A stretch of DNA of 64,000 nt from Gemmata sp. (GCA_025055115.1 JANWYJ010000070.1:1-64000); one strand, 5' to 3'. Numbered from the stretch's first letter, positions 1 through 9,666 are shown. The notes: generated by a model from the letters alone, not told the origin. Numbers and translations are program-made.

Positions 1-54
1 GGCTGGTCAGGTCAAAGACACAGTGTTCGTCATAATGACGGTCAGCGAACTCAT

Positions 55-190
55 CCGGTCGAGTCCTGGCAACCGGCTGGTCAGGGCTGTTGTTCCTGGC
101 AACCGGCTGGTCAGCGAGCGTAGCCAGCGCGGCGTCGTCAGCGACGCGGTGGAGTCCTCCGGTCGGGTCCTGGCAACTGGTTGGTCAGGG
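55..190. repeat. Paired 32-bp direct repeats overlapping a stop codon
   Basis: Copies lie at 55-86 and 159-190 and differ at three positions. A shorter copy is at about 93-114, and the first 11 bases of the window look like the end of another. The copy at 159-190 contains the stop codon of the minus-strand lipoprotein gene (185-187). The array may continue beyond the left edge. Confidence 0.8.
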
Positions 191-934
191 CCGTTGTGGT
201 GGCACGATCACTGGCGTGACGGCCGGTTGTGCTTCCCGCGGCACCTCGTGTTTGACGTGGTCTGCGTAATCAAAGGGGTCTGGGATCGTGGCTTTGAAGA
301 ACGGGCTGGGGGTCCATGTCACTTGGACCGGTCGGCTACTGATGGCCGCGTTGGTGGCTTCGTGAGTCGGATCGGTTACGGGAACCCGATCGGTCACTTT
401 GCGTGCCAGCGTTGGCAGGGGGGGCGGAACGTTCGGATCAGCTGCTCGCGCAGGCTTCATCTGCGACACGGGCAACACGGGCTTGGTGGGTACTTCGTCA
501 AGCCCCACGACGATGGGCAACCGTTCCGGGGGCACCGGCCAGCTGGGGTGAACGGCTCGCGGCGGCGTATCGATGGCGGGCAACGCCAACTTCAGCCGCG
601 AAACTGGCTGCGGTTCCGCCAAAGCGGTGGGAATAGCCCGAGGTAAGGGTGATTCGGCCCAACGTTCCACGGGGAAAGTCACCGGTAGTTCTGGCCGGCT
701 CACTTTGGCGAGGGCTTCCCCTGCACGATCGGCCGGGAAGCGAAACGCGCTGGGTTCGGGGGGTGGCGGGGGGGTGTCGATGGCGGTCTTGGTCTGGTCT
801 GTCTCCCGAACCAGCGGAGGGGGCACCGTGGGTAAGGAGAGCGCTGGTGTTTCTGCCGGGGTTTCCGGCGGTGACGGCGATGAACACCCCCCCAAGGCCA
901 CCAGCAGCACCGCAACACGGTTCAACTTCCCCAC
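185..934 (-). CDS. Proline-rich lipoprotein of unknown function
   Basis: A 249-aa protein predicted to be a membrane-anchored lipoprotein. The N-terminus is a short basic and hydrophobic signal ending in a lipobox-like VALGGC, followed by a Ser/Pro/Glu-rich linker. The rest is dominated by Pro, Val and Arg, with no domain I recognise. I chose the GTG at 932-934 because AGGAGA lies about seven bases upstream and the signal peptide begins directly after it. It is the last gene of a minus-strand series of secreted proteins. Low complexity means homology searches may be uninformative. Confidence 0.65.
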   Translation of the reverse strand: MGKLNRVAVLLVALGGCSSPSPPETPAETPALSLPTVPPPLVRETDQTKTAIDTPPPPPEPSAFRFPADRAGEALAKVSRPELPVTFPVERWAESPLPRAIPTALAEPQPVSRLKLALPAIDTPPRAVHPSWPVPPERLPIVVGLDEVPTKPVLPVSQMKPARAADPNVPPPLPTLARKVTDRVPVTDPTHEATNAAISSRPVQVTWTPSPFFKATIPDPFDYADHVKHEVPREAQPAVTPVIVPPQRP

Positions 935-987
935 AGCTATTTCTCCTACGATTGTCAGTGCGAGGGTACAGAATCTGTACATTGGCC

Positions 988-1686
988 CTATTTCGCTTGC
1001 AGAATGAGTTTCACGGGTGTGCCTTCTTTGGGAAGGACGCCCGGTTTGACATCCAGTTTCAGGAACTTCTCTTCGGCCATTGTCCAGGTGGTTTGGAGAA
1101 CCACTTCATCGGTCACGGGGAATAAGCAGATCAGTGAACCGGTGACATCGGCACCGTATTTTTTGTCGTCGGGACGTGTGGGATCGGGGGCGGTCAGCAC
1201 CGAGCCGGTAAACAGGAAGGTCATTTTGGGGGCCGGTTTTTGGGTTTTGGGGTCGACGAGGACTTTGTCGAGGGTCAATCGTTTGGTACCGCCCATTTCA
1301 TCTGTTATTTCGATGAAGACGTTCACTTCTGGCCCTTCGCCTTTGGGGTGGGGGTCGCCTTCCTTCATCGCTGCCCCTTTGGCGGGTTTGCCGGGTTTCA
1401 ACCCAATCTCTTCAAGGGCTTTGTGTACGTCGGAGGGGTTGACGTCGATGGTGAGAACGGTTTCGTGGGCTTTTTTGCCTTTGGGATGCGCCCAGCAGGC
1501 GATCAGTTCGATTGGGTAGACTTCCCCTTTGAGATGTTCCAACTTGCGCGGTGCTACCTTAGCATCGATAATCACACTCTTTTTGGCGGTATCGACCGTG
1601 ATACCCTGTTTCTTCTCTTGAGCGATCGCGTGGTTGAGCATCGACACGATGGCCAGGCCAAAGATCGTGACAAGGACCGTTCGCAT
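988..1686 (-). CDS. Secreted YdjY-domain-like protein
   Basis: A 232-aa exported protein with a signal peptide of about 22 residues (MRTVLVTIFGLAIVSML, then a cleavage-like AIAQ). The mature part contains an ELIACWAHPKGKKAHETVL segment typical of the YdjY-like domain seen in many planctomycete secreted proteins, whose biochemical role is unknown. The start follows AGGAG, and this ribosome binding site overlaps the end of the upstream PQQ gene, which stops 11 bp before the ATG. That arrangement suggests an operon and possibly coupled translation. Confidence 0.75.
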   Translation of the reverse strand: MRTVLVTIFGLAIVSMLNHAIAQEKKQGITVDTAKKSVIIDAKVAPRKLEHLKGEVYPIELIACWAHPKGKKAHETVLTIDVNPSDVHKALEEIGLKPGKPAKGAAMKEGDPHPKGEGPEVNVFIEITDEMGGTKRLTLDKVLVDPKTQKPAPKMTFLFTGSVLTAPDPTRPDDKKYGADVTGSLICLFPVTDEVVLQTTWTMAEEKFLKLDVKPGVLPKEGTPVKLILQAK

Positions 1687-1697
1687 GGTGGAAGCTC

Positions 1698-3134
1698 CTA
1701 CTTCTGTCCGAGGCACACAATAACGGTGGGTTTATTTTGCCAGGGGCCATCGAGATTACAGGTTGCCACCACGAGTTGGCCGCGGTGGACAATGACCCCA
1801 CCGTAGACCATTCCCGGGGCGTTGAGTTCTTGGGCGAGGGAAAACGTCCATCGCGGATTACCGGTTTTGAGGTCGAGGGCGTGGATGGTGCCGGCCAGGT
1901 CCGCGGCATAGACGACCCCCCCAGCGACGGCCGGGGGAGCGAAGAACGGCGACTTCGCATCGTAGAGCCACGCCCGTTCACCGTCGGCCAGTTTGTACGC
2001 CCGGACTTTGCCATCGGTCGCCGTACACACCACCAGCCCATCACGGACCGCGGCACACCCGAGAATCCCTCCGGTAGGGATTTCCTTACGCCATTTTTCT
2101 TGGCCGGTCTTCAGATCAAGCGCGGTGAGGTCGCCTTTGGCCCCTTTCAATTCTTTGTAGTAGTAGCCGATGGAACTGCCTGGCACAATCACGATATCGC
2201 CCGCGACCGTGGCCCCACCCCAGGGGTTGTATTTCAGCTCCTTGTGCCACACGGTCTCCCCGGTGGCCGCTTGGAGGGCATACAGTGCCCGTTCCCCGAC
2301 CTTTTCTTTTTCAAGATACGAGGTGGGAACCAGAACCATATCCGCGGCGATGTTCACCGGGGCATCGACGTGCCACTTCCCAGCGCCCTTATGCCACAGT
2401 TTCTTAGGGGCGAACTTGAGCAGTTGGCTATCATCCGGAGGAATGGCGAAGTCGGGGTCTTTCTTCTTATCCTCCTCGAATTTCGCCATAAGTTCTTTCC
2501 ATTTCTTATCTTGCAACTTCGCTACTTCGGCCAGGGAATACTCTTGGCCGTCGAGGACGGCTTTGTCGAGGGCGACACAAAAGACACCGGCACCACCGCC
2601 ACCCATGAACACTTGGCCGCCCACCACCGTGGGAGCACCTTCGAGATGAATAAGGTCGCCGGGGAGAACCAGTTGCCAGAGGGGTTGGCCTGTTGTGGCG
2701 TTCAGGCAATGGAGGATGCCGCCGGAGTCTTGGTGAAGCCCATCACCGAAGAGGAGGTACTCGCCGGCAACAGCCGGAGAGCTGACGGAAGCCAGCTTCA
2801 GGTATGGGGCACTTTTAGTCCAGGAGGGAACCGGCGGGTTCTTCGCCGCCAACGGAAAGACCGCAACGGAAGGGCGATTGAATGCCCCCACCCCCGCGAT
2901 GTACACCCCCTCGCGAACCGGCACTGGGGCGGCGAGGAAGTGATCCTGGGATTTGACGGACCACAGCACTCCGGGCTTTTCTGGGCCAGCTTGGCCATCG
3001 GTGTTACCGGTCCTCTGTGGATTGCCACGATAGGTCGCCCACGGCGCAGGTTCTGCCGCCGCGGCGCTGGGTACCACCAACGGATTGAGTAGCCACAAAC
3101 TCGCGCCAATCCCGATCGCCCACCACCGCGTCAC
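1698..3134 (-). CDS. Secreted PQQ-like beta-propeller protein
   Basis: A 478-aa exported protein. After a signal peptide (hydrophobic stretch, residues about 4-25, ending AAAAEP) it carries the WATYRGNPQRTGNT motif with which many PQQ-type propeller proteins begin. Blade repeats follow, such as ALDLKTGQEKWRKEI and ALDLKTGNPRWTF. No catalytic residues of quinoprotein dehydrogenases are evident, so a binding or scaffold role is as likely as enzymatic activity. The GTG start has a strong AGGGAGGA about seven bases upstream. It lies between the FG-GAP gene and the YdjY-like gene, all on one strand. Confidence 0.85.
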   Translation of the reverse strand: MTRWWAIGIGASLWLLNPLVVPSAAAAEPAPWATYRGNPQRTGNTDGQAGPEKPGVLWSVKSQDHFLAAPVPVREGVYIAGVGAFNRPSVAVFPLAAKNPPVPSWTKSAPYLKLASVSSPAVAGEYLLFGDGLHQDSGGILHCLNATTGQPLWQLVLPGDLIHLEGAPTVVGGQVFMGGGGAGVFCVALDKAVLDGQEYSLAEVAKLQDKKWKELMAKFEEDKKKDPDFAIPPDDSQLLKFAPKKLWHKGAGKWHVDAPVNIAADMVLVPTSYLEKEKVGERALYALQAATGETVWHKELKYNPWGGATVAGDIVIVPGSSIGYYYKELKGAKGDLTALDLKTGQEKWRKEIPTGGILGCAAVRDGLVVCTATDGKVRAYKLADGERAWLYDAKSPFFAPPAVAGGVVYAADLAGTIHALDLKTGNPRWTFSLAQELNAPGMVYGGVIVHRGQLVVATCNLDGPWQNKPTVIVCLGQK

Positions 3135-3172
3135 GGGAATCCTCCCTGCACATGTAAGGTTGACGTTGAAAA

Positions 3173-3270
3173 TTCACGCTGGCTCTCAATTCATCTTCAC
3201 GCTGGCTCTCAATTCATCTTCATCTTCACGCTGGCTCTCAATTCATCTTCACGCTGGCTCTCAATTCATC
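3173..3270. repeat. Four identical 23-bp repeats at an operon junction
   Basis: Identical units lie at 3173-3195, 3196-3218, 3225-3247 and 3248-3270, with one 6-bp insertion between the second and third. Each unit contains CTGGCTCTCAATTCATC. The last unit carries the stop codon (3261-3263) and last codons of the FG-GAP gene, so the gene's 3' end has been copied downstream three times. Perfect identity suggests recent amplification or strong homogenisation. Confidence 0.95.
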
Positions 3271-5738
3271 TTCACCTGAAGTGGAGCCGTGGCGACGGTG
3301 ACCTCTTTCGCGGTCGTTTTGCCGTCGGAGCCGGTGATTTCGAGTTTGTAGGTGCCCGGTGCCAGGATGAAGCGTGGGGTGAGGCCGGCTTGATGGCTGC
3401 GGGAATCACCTCCGGTGATGGTGCAGCAGGCTACCCGTTGCCCCGCGGCATTTTTGACCACGATTTTGCCGCCATTGAGGGTGGGCGTGTGATTCAGCAC
3501 CACAACCACAGGTGTTTTGGCCGTACCGGGGGTTGGCGCGCCGAAAAGCACACTGGATTCTTGCCCTTCGTTATTGAGTACCAGATCGAGTTGGCCATCG
3601 TTATTGAGATCGACGAAAGCAGCGGCCCGAGTATTGAACACTTTCTGATGCAGGCCCACGTCGGTGGTTTTGTCGATGAAGCGGCCGCCATCGTTTTTGA
3701 AGTAGCGGTTACTGCCTTTGAGGCAGCAGACAAGTAGGTCGGGTTGGCCGTCGTTGTCGAAGTCGCCCCAGGCGGCCGAGACTGCGCCGGGGATCGGTTG
3801 GGCGAGGTCGCCGCTGGTAGCGGTTACGTCGGTGAATTTCCCCGTTCCGTCGTTGCGGAAGAGTTTACACTTTCCGTCCAACTGTGGCACGAAAAGGTCG
3901 AGGTGGCCATCGCCATTGAAATCGCCCACGGCGATCCCGACTTGGCCGGCTTTGTAGTGAATACCGCTGTCGGCGTGGAGGATGAAGCGGTTACCGGTAT
4001 TGACGAACAGCCGACCGGTTCCGGCGCCGTAGAGGATGTCGGGCTTGCCGTCACCGGTGAAGTCGGCAACGGTGAGGGTATCGCCTTTGATATCGGCACC
4101 GAGGCCGTCGTCGCCGAGTCCCCATTGTTTCGACACGTCCGTAAACCACGGATCGGGCCCCCATTGGGGTTCGCCGGCCGAGAAGTAGAAGGCGTGGTCG
4201 CCATCGCCGTTACAGATTTTCAGTAGCAGTGTATTTTTGCCGGCCTTGAGCTTGAGAACTGCGGAGTTCTGATCGGCGGCTGCGGCCCGTTGCACATTTT
4301 CGCTAACAATTTTCTCACCATTGAGCCAGACGGTGAGAGTGTCGTCGCTGCCGAGGGAAACGGGGACGTCGAGAGGCTGCGCGGTTTCGATTTCGCGATA
4401 AAGATAGGTTGCGCAGTTCATCCCGAATTCGGCGAGGCTGTTGACCGCACCGTCGGTGTAGCTTTTCTTGGTCCATTTGATGGGGATGTCGCGTTTACCT
4501 TTGTATTCTTTGTTGGGGCTGAAGGGGTCTTTTTCGACAGCAAATTCGGTTTTGAAGTTGTCGGCGGGGTTGGGTGCCCGGAAGGGGCCAAGCGCGTACC
4601 AATCGCCGTATTGGGGAGGTTTGTACTTGGTGGCCGCATGGGCTGGGCGTGTGTTGCGGTACAGGCGCAGGCCGTAGACGCCGTTGGCCAACAGCACATC
4701 GGGTTGGCCATCACCATCGAAATCGCCCCAGGCGGCCGCGGTGAGGTTGTAGGCCGTTTCTTTCGGCAAAAGTCGGGTGTCGTCGCGGAATTTGCCCTTG
4801 CCAAGGTTGGTGTAGAGTCGTGGGCCGTGGGGAGTCGCTAAGAGCAGATCGGGTAAGCCGTCGCCATTGTGATCGGCCCACACCGCGGAGCGAGCGCCGC
4901 CGGTCAATCCGGGAAGGTTCACTTCCAAGAAGCTATCGCCACCATTTTGTAACAGGACGACTTTATGGGCACCGCACAGGCACATATCCGGTTGGCCGTC
5001 GTTATCGAAATCCACGGTAGAAACCGATTGGACTTCCGCCTGCAGTTGCGCGAGAGCCGCGTAGCGATCGAAGCCGGGCATACCGGCGATGCGGCGAATG
5101 TCTTCCCCGCCCCAGCCCACGAAATCGCGCTTGGGGTTGTAGTCGAGCAGCTTCAGGCTGGCACGCATGCGCTGGATGCGCGCGGTTTTCTTGTGCAGCG
5201 CTTCCTTATCACCATCGACCATGCAGGGAACGATCACTTCTTTGCCTTCGAGCATCTCGGTAATCAGCCCTGGCAGTTTCTCGACCTTGCCGGCATACGA
5301 CCGCAGCAAAAACGGCTCGCCGTGCGACATGCCCCACCACTCGCCCTGGGGATAGGCTTGATACCAAGACACACCAAAGTAGGTTTCGCTGGCACCGCCA
5401 TTGTGGAAGAAGACCGCCAATTTGCCGACCTCGGCCCACTTCATGATCTCTTCCCATTCCCCGGGGCGTAACCCCCCGCGGCCGATATTGTGCTTGATTT
5501 CGTTTTGATGGTGTTTGCCTTTGATATCCTGAATCTTGGTGTAGATGATGAGATTCTTCTCGCGGTCGACTTTGCTGACTTGCATCAGGCAGATATTGGT
5601 CGACTGACGGACGATATCGCCCAGGGTGATGGGGACTTCGACGTAGGCGTGCGCTGGCGGCGCAGCCAGGACAGCCGCCAGCACCACTGCGGCAAGCACC
5701 CCTACCCTCCAACGACGAAGACCCAAACTGCGACACAT
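3261..5738 (-). CDS. Secreted FG-GAP/VCBS repeat protein with embedded module
   Basis: An 825-aa exported protein with a signal peptide ending near AHA. Residues about 35-235 form a conserved-looking N-terminal region that I do not recognise. Seven calcium-binding loops of the DxDxDGxxD type follow, three around residues 243-350 and four around 559-720, consistent with an integrin-like beta-propeller. Between the two groups sits a module of about 150 residues starting near YGDWYALGPF, containing a TVWLNGEKI segment like PA14 or carbohydrate-binding folds. The ATG at 5736-5738 is preceded by GGAGGA. It lies downstream of the TPR gene and upstream of the PQQ gene. Confidence 0.85.
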   Translation of the reverse strand: MCRSLGLRRWRVGVLAAVVLAAVLAAPPAHAYVEVPITLGDIVRQSTNICLMQVSKVDREKNLIIYTKIQDIKGKHHQNEIKHNIGRGGLRPGEWEEIMKWAEVGKLAVFFHNGGASETYFGVSWYQAYPQGEWWGMSHGEPFLLRSYAGKVEKLPGLITEMLEGKEVIVPCMVDGDKEALHKKTARIQRMRASLKLLDYNPKRDFVGWGGEDIRRIAGMPGFDRYAALAQLQAEVQSVSTVDFDNDGQPDMCLCGAHKVVLLQNGGDSFLEVNLPGLTGGARSAVWADHNGDGLPDLLLATPHGPRLYTNLGKGKFRDDTRLLPKETAYNLTAAAWGDFDGDGQPDVLLANGVYGLRLYRNTRPAHAATKYKPPQYGDWYALGPFRAPNPADNFKTEFAVEKDPFSPNKEYKGKRDIPIKWTKKSYTDGAVNSLAEFGMNCATYLYREIETAQPLDVPVSLGSDDTLTVWLNGEKIVSENVQRAAAADQNSAVLKLKAGKNTLLLKICNGDGDHAFYFSAGEPQWGPDPWFTDVSKQWGLGDDGLGADIKGDTLTVADFTGDGKPDILYGAGTGRLFVNTGNRFILHADSGIHYKAGQVGIAVGDFNGDGHLDLFVPQLDGKCKLFRNDGTGKFTDVTATSGDLAQPIPGAVSAAWGDFDNDGQPDLLVCCLKGSNRYFKNDGGRFIDKTTDVGLHQKVFNTRAAAFVDLNNDGQLDLVLNNEGQESSVLFGAPTPGTAKTPVVVVLNHTPTLNGGKIVVKNAAGQRVACCTITGGDSRSHQAGLTPRFILAPGTYKLEITGSDGKTTAKEVTVATAPLQVKMN

Positions 5739-5901
5739 CGAAGAATCCTCCACGCACGGCTTGGGGCCGCCCGTCCCAAAGCTTGGCCGGCCTTTATTCT
5801 GTGGGCAGATAGAACCCTATTGTGAACAGCCCAAAGGCTGTTACCGGAGCCATTGGACACAGTCCTGCGACGTTGTGATCACCCGGAGGTCCGTCCTTTC
5901 G

Positions 5902-6041
5902 GGTGTCGCCTTCATGGCGCTGGGGTGGGGAGTCCCTCCCGGTAGCGTTCCTTTCTCTCTGATGCCGACCTGATGCCGACGTCGGTGTGGCCTTCATGGC
6001 GGTGTGGCCTTCATGGCGGTGTGGTGGGGAGTCCTTCCGCC
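5902..6041. repeat. Paired ~40-bp repeats just after the TPR gene stop
   Basis: Similar segments lie at 5902-5941 and 6001-6041, sharing CCTTCATGGCG and GGTGGGGAGTCC. A 17-bp tandem duplication (5985-6001 and 6002-6018) and an 11-bp tandem (about 5960-5981) lie between or within them. The second copy ends at the stop codon of the TPR gene (6043-6045). This fills most of the 304-bp gap upstream of the FG-GAP gene; I see no other element there. Confidence 0.75.
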
Positions 6042-6042
6042 G

Positions 6043-9000
6043 TCACTGTTTCTTCCATTTCTCCCGCAGTTCTTGGGCCGCTTTCGCCCAATCGCTGGTG
6101 GGCGGGGCCTCCTTGAGAAGACGCTCCAGGAGTTTCGCGGCATCGTCGGGCTTTTTATCTTCGACGAGAACCCGGGCGTGTTCGATCATGGCGGGGAATT
6201 TGAGATCGGGGAAATCGTAGCCAAAATATACGGTTTCGAAGGCTTTGCCGGCATCGGCCCATTTTTTCGTGGCCGCCCGGCACAAACCGATTTGCAAGTA
6301 GGCGCGACCGGCGCGATCATCGGTGGTGGCTTGCGTGACTTGGGCGTAGGTATTGACGGCATCGTCGTACCGGCCGAGGTTTTGATACGTCCAGGCGATG
6401 CCGTAGAGGGCGTCGATGGCCCATGGGTTATTGTTGCCAAAACGGCTGATGAGGGTACGGAACACGGCCCGGGCTTCGTCCCACCGTTTCAGTTGGCTCA
6501 GAGCGTGCCCGAGTCGCAGCAAAGCCCGGTCGCTGACCCCGGCGACGTTGTGGAAGGCGGCGTTGTCGCGGAATACCGCTAGGAGTTTCTGGGCCTCTTC
6601 CGGTTTGCCCTGGGCCAGTACGCACTCGGCGGCGCGGTAAAGACCGTGGGCACGCCACGGGGATTTTTCGTTATTGCCAACGGCATCGAACTGACTTTTG
6701 GCGGCGTCGTAATCGTTTTTGGCAAAGTAGGCAGCGCCAAGGCGTAGGCGGATGCGGTCGAGAGTCTCGGGGGGTGTGGGTTTATCGGTGGGTTCCGCAT
6801 CGATCGCGGCGCGCAGAAGCGGAATGGCCTGGTCGCTTTGGCCGCGCTCGGCGAGCCATTCCGCCCATTCCAAGCGGGCCTCGACCGCCAGGGATAGCTC
6901 CGGGAATTGTTCGATCAATTTCCGGTAGACCGGGGCTGGATCGTTCTCGGTGCTGCGGTACAGCCAGGCAGCTTCGTAGAGCATTCGCGCTCGGGTTTCG
7001 CTCGTGGGATAGTCGGCGCGGTATTGTTCGGCCTGTTGTTCGAACAGTTTCCCCACATGGATCAGTTCGTTGCGCAGATTGCGAATTTGGTTGTCGAGGG
7101 CGGCGAGTTGGGGGGGGTTAAGCCCGGGTTTCTTTTGTTTCTCCAGCTCGTCGATTTTTTGTTTCCGCTCCTCGGCTTGGGCTTGAAGTGCCCGCAGCGT
7201 GGCCTCGACCGCAATCGGCAGGCGTGGGGCGGCCTGAATCGCCTGCTCGAAGGCCACCCGGGCTTCCGCAGGCTTTTGACTTTCCAGAAGGGCAACACCA
7301 TGGTGATAGCGGAGCAGGGCTACCCTGTCGTGTTGTTGTTGGGCCCCGAGGGTGCCTTCGAGCTTCTCCCGGGCCTGTTGCAGGACTTTCACGGCTTCGG
7401 CCGGTTGGTTTTGTTCGCGTAACAGCGTCGCCCACGCGATCATCGCCAATGGGGCCACCGGCGACTTTTGCAGCGGATCGTTGGTGAAGCCACGGAGGGT
7501 GTTGATCGCGCCGTTGCGGTCGCCTTGGGCTAGGAGCACTTGGGCGCGTTCCAGCATAGCTTCACCGCGACTTTCGGCTTGCGGAAATTCCCGGAGCTGC
7601 CGTTCGAGGGTGGCCCGGGCTTTGTTAAGCAGGTCGTTACGCTCGTTGCCGGGGGGCAGTTGCATCGCCAACCGTTTGTAGCTATGGCCGAGTTTCACGA
7701 GGGCTTCGGGGGTTGGCTCTGCCTTGGGATGGGCCGCGATGAAGCCGTCAAGCAGGCTGATGGCCGCAGTCAGTTTTTCCCGCAGGATGTTGTCTTGCAA
7801 AGCATCTTCGGCTTTAGCCGGGGCGGTGCGGAGCTGACAATCGGCCAGTACATACGCAACGCTAGCCAGTTCGCCGACGCGCTGGGGGGCCGGAATAGCC
7901 TCCAAGGCTCGGATGGCCTTCTCGTAGTCGCGGAGGGCTATCCAACACAGCGCTTGGGCGAAGCGGGCGCGGTGAACTTTCTCAAACTCGGGGAATTTGG
8001 TCACCACGTCGGCGTATTGTTTTTCCGCTTGGGTGAACGCGGCTTGAGCTTCGGCCGCTTTGTTTTGTCGGGCCAGTTGCTCCGCTTTCGCATAGCTGTT
8101 TTCCGCACTGCGGAACAGCACAAACGGCAGAAGCGGGCTGGTAGGGAATTGTTGTTGGAAAGTCGCAATACGGGCTTCGGATTTCGCCCACTCCCCCGCC
8201 AGGTGATACGCGGTGATCAGCCGTTGCAACACCTCTTCTGCTTTGTGCGGAAGGAGTTTCTCGTTGTGGAGGAGTTCATAGGTGGCGGCCGCCTCGTGGG
8301 GACGATTGGCGGCCAGTTGGGTGTCGGCTAGCTCCAGCAGAATATGGCCGCGGCGGGTTTTCGCCTCTGGTTCCGGACGATTGGCCTTTTCGGCAGCGCT
8401 GCGGAGAGTATTGATGGCATTCGTGTAGCTTTGCGCTTTGAGATTCGGGTTGTTGGGGTCGGCCGCGGCGGCTTGCTCGGCCTGGGCTTTGCCGATCCAC
8501 AGGAGGGCTTGATCGGCCAAGCGGGGATGGTTGGCGAGTGGTTGTAGCGTTTTGATCGCAGCGTCCCATTGCCGGGTTTGAACTTGGCAGAGGCCCAGCC
8601 GCAACAGGGCATCGTCTTTGAGAGGTGAAGCGGCATAATCCTTGAGGAAAGCTTCCAATTTGCCTAAAGCTTCGGCGAATTTCCCGGCTTCGTAGTTCAA
8701 ACTGGCTGCATAGAACACGCTGCCGGCGACATAATCCGGAACCGGGCCATTGACGAGGGCTTCCAAGCGTGTTTTTTCCCACGGATTATTCTTGAAGTTA
8801 TTAGGTTGCTTCAACGCCTCCACCGCGGCGGCTTTTTGTTTGGCGTAGTCGGCGACCACCGCATCGAAACAGAGGGTGGCTTCGGCATTTTCGCCGTCGG
8901 CCATATGGATTCGGCCGCGCAGATACCGGGCGTGGGGGCCAAACGGTTGGTCGTAAGGGGCCAGCAGGCCCAGCGTTTTGGCGGCGGCGGCCATGTCGTT

Positions 9001-9666
9001 CATCATGAACGCCGCGGTGCCATGATAATACAGCCCCAAAGGCCGGTATTTGCTGGTGGCGAATAGAGGGTCTTTGACCAATGGCTCGGTGGTGGTGCGG
9101 GCGTCGTGCGGCTTGTTGAGTCGCAGTTGCATCTCCGCGATGTCACAGCGGCTGCGGGCGGCCCATTCCGCATCGTTATTCTTCTCAAAAGCCTCACGGG
9201 ATTGGCTGAAGAGTTTGAGAGCTTCGGTGAATTTGGCCGCCGCGGCTTGGCTGCGCTGTGGCATTTCTTGAGGTTTGGCCAGGCCTTCTGCGTATTCTTT
9301 CAACCCCAAGGCCCGCTGGCAGACCGCGGCGTAGTAGAGGGCCGAGGCTCGCTGCGGAAAATTCACATCGTTTATTACATGGGTGAAGTATTCCAGCGCC
9401 TTGGTGTAGTCCGGATTGGGCAGATCGAGCAGCGTCAGGCCGAGGCCGTAGCGGGCGTCGTTAGCCCACTTGCTGGTCCCGAATTTGTTCAACACTTCTG
9501 TGAAGCGTTCGGCGGCGAAGGGGGCATTGCCGTCGTTGTAGGCTTTGCGTCCAGCGTTGAGAATTGTTTCGGCCTGTTGGTCCGCGTTGGGTTGGGCGAT
9601 CAGGCCAGCGGCGGTGAGTACGACCCACAGCCAAGCGGAACAACCGCGGGTGAGGATGCTGAGCAT
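6043..9666 (-). CDS. Large secreted tetratricopeptide-repeat protein
   Basis: A 1207-aa protein, apparently exported, with a hydrophobic N-terminus (CSAWLWVVLTAAGLIAQ) and then TPR-like helical repeats throughout. Examples are ERFTEVLNKFG, EYFTHVIND and VFRTLISRFG, in the style of BamD, YbgF and CpoB proteins that organise periplasmic complexes. A coiled-coil-like stretch rich in Glu, Lys and Gln lies around residues 860-920. The start at 9664-9666 is chosen over upstream in-frame codons because it is followed by a signal peptide and preceded by AGGAG. A scaffold role for neighbouring secreted proteins is inference. Confidence 0.85.
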   Translation of the reverse strand: MLSILTRGCSAWLWVVLTAAGLIAQPNADQQAETILNAGRKAYNDGNAPFAAERFTEVLNKFGTSKWANDARYGLGLTLLDLPNPDYTKALEYFTHVINDVNFPQRASALYYAAVCQRALGLKEYAEGLAKPQEMPQRSQAAAAKFTEALKLFSQSREAFEKNNDAEWAARSRCDIAEMQLRLNKPHDARTTTEPLVKDPLFATSKYRPLGLYYHGTAAFMMNDMAAAAKTLGLLAPYDQPFGPHARYLRGRIHMADGENAEATLCFDAVVADYAKQKAAAVEALKQPNNFKNNPWEKTRLEALVNGPVPDYVAGSVFYAASLNYEAGKFAEALGKLEAFLKDYAASPLKDDALLRLGLCQVQTRQWDAAIKTLQPLANHPRLADQALLWIGKAQAEQAAAADPNNPNLKAQSYTNAINTLRSAAEKANRPEPEAKTRRGHILLELADTQLAANRPHEAAATYELLHNEKLLPHKAEEVLQRLITAYHLAGEWAKSEARIATFQQQFPTSPLLPFVLFRSAENSYAKAEQLARQNKAAEAQAAFTQAEKQYADVVTKFPEFEKVHRARFAQALCWIALRDYEKAIRALEAIPAPQRVGELASVAYVLADCQLRTAPAKAEDALQDNILREKLTAAISLLDGFIAAHPKAEPTPEALVKLGHSYKRLAMQLPPGNERNDLLNKARATLERQLREFPQAESRGEAMLERAQVLLAQGDRNGAINTLRGFTNDPLQKSPVAPLAMIAWATLLREQNQPAEAVKVLQQAREKLEGTLGAQQQHDRVALLRYHHGVALLESQKPAEARVAFEQAIQAAPRLPIAVEATLRALQAQAEERKQKIDELEKQKKPGLNPPQLAALDNQIRNLRNELIHVGKLFEQQAEQYRADYPTSETRARMLYEAAWLYRSTENDPAPVYRKLIEQFPELSLAVEARLEWAEWLAERGQSDQAIPLLRAAIDAEPTDKPTPPETLDRIRLRLGAAYFAKNDYDAAKSQFDAVGNNEKSPWRAHGLYRAAECVLAQGKPEEAQKLLAVFRDNAAFHNVAGVSDRALLRLGHALSQLKRWDEARAVFRTLISRFGNNNPWAIDALYGIAWTYQNLGRYDDAVNTYAQVTQATTDDRAGRAYLQIGLCRAATKKWADAGKAFETVYFGYDFPDLKFPAMIEHARVLVEDKKPDDAAKLLERLLKEAPPTSDWAKAAQELREKWKKQ

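Noticed and set aside
1737-3092. 451-codon plus-strand open frame
   Set aside because: It lies antisense to the PQQ-propeller gene, which has a signal peptide, family motifs and a strong ribosome binding site; the long frame reflects GC-rich codon use.
3173-3270. CRISPR-like array of 23-bp repeats
   Set aside because: The units are directly adjacent with no spacers, one overlaps a stop codon, and no cas gene is present in the window.
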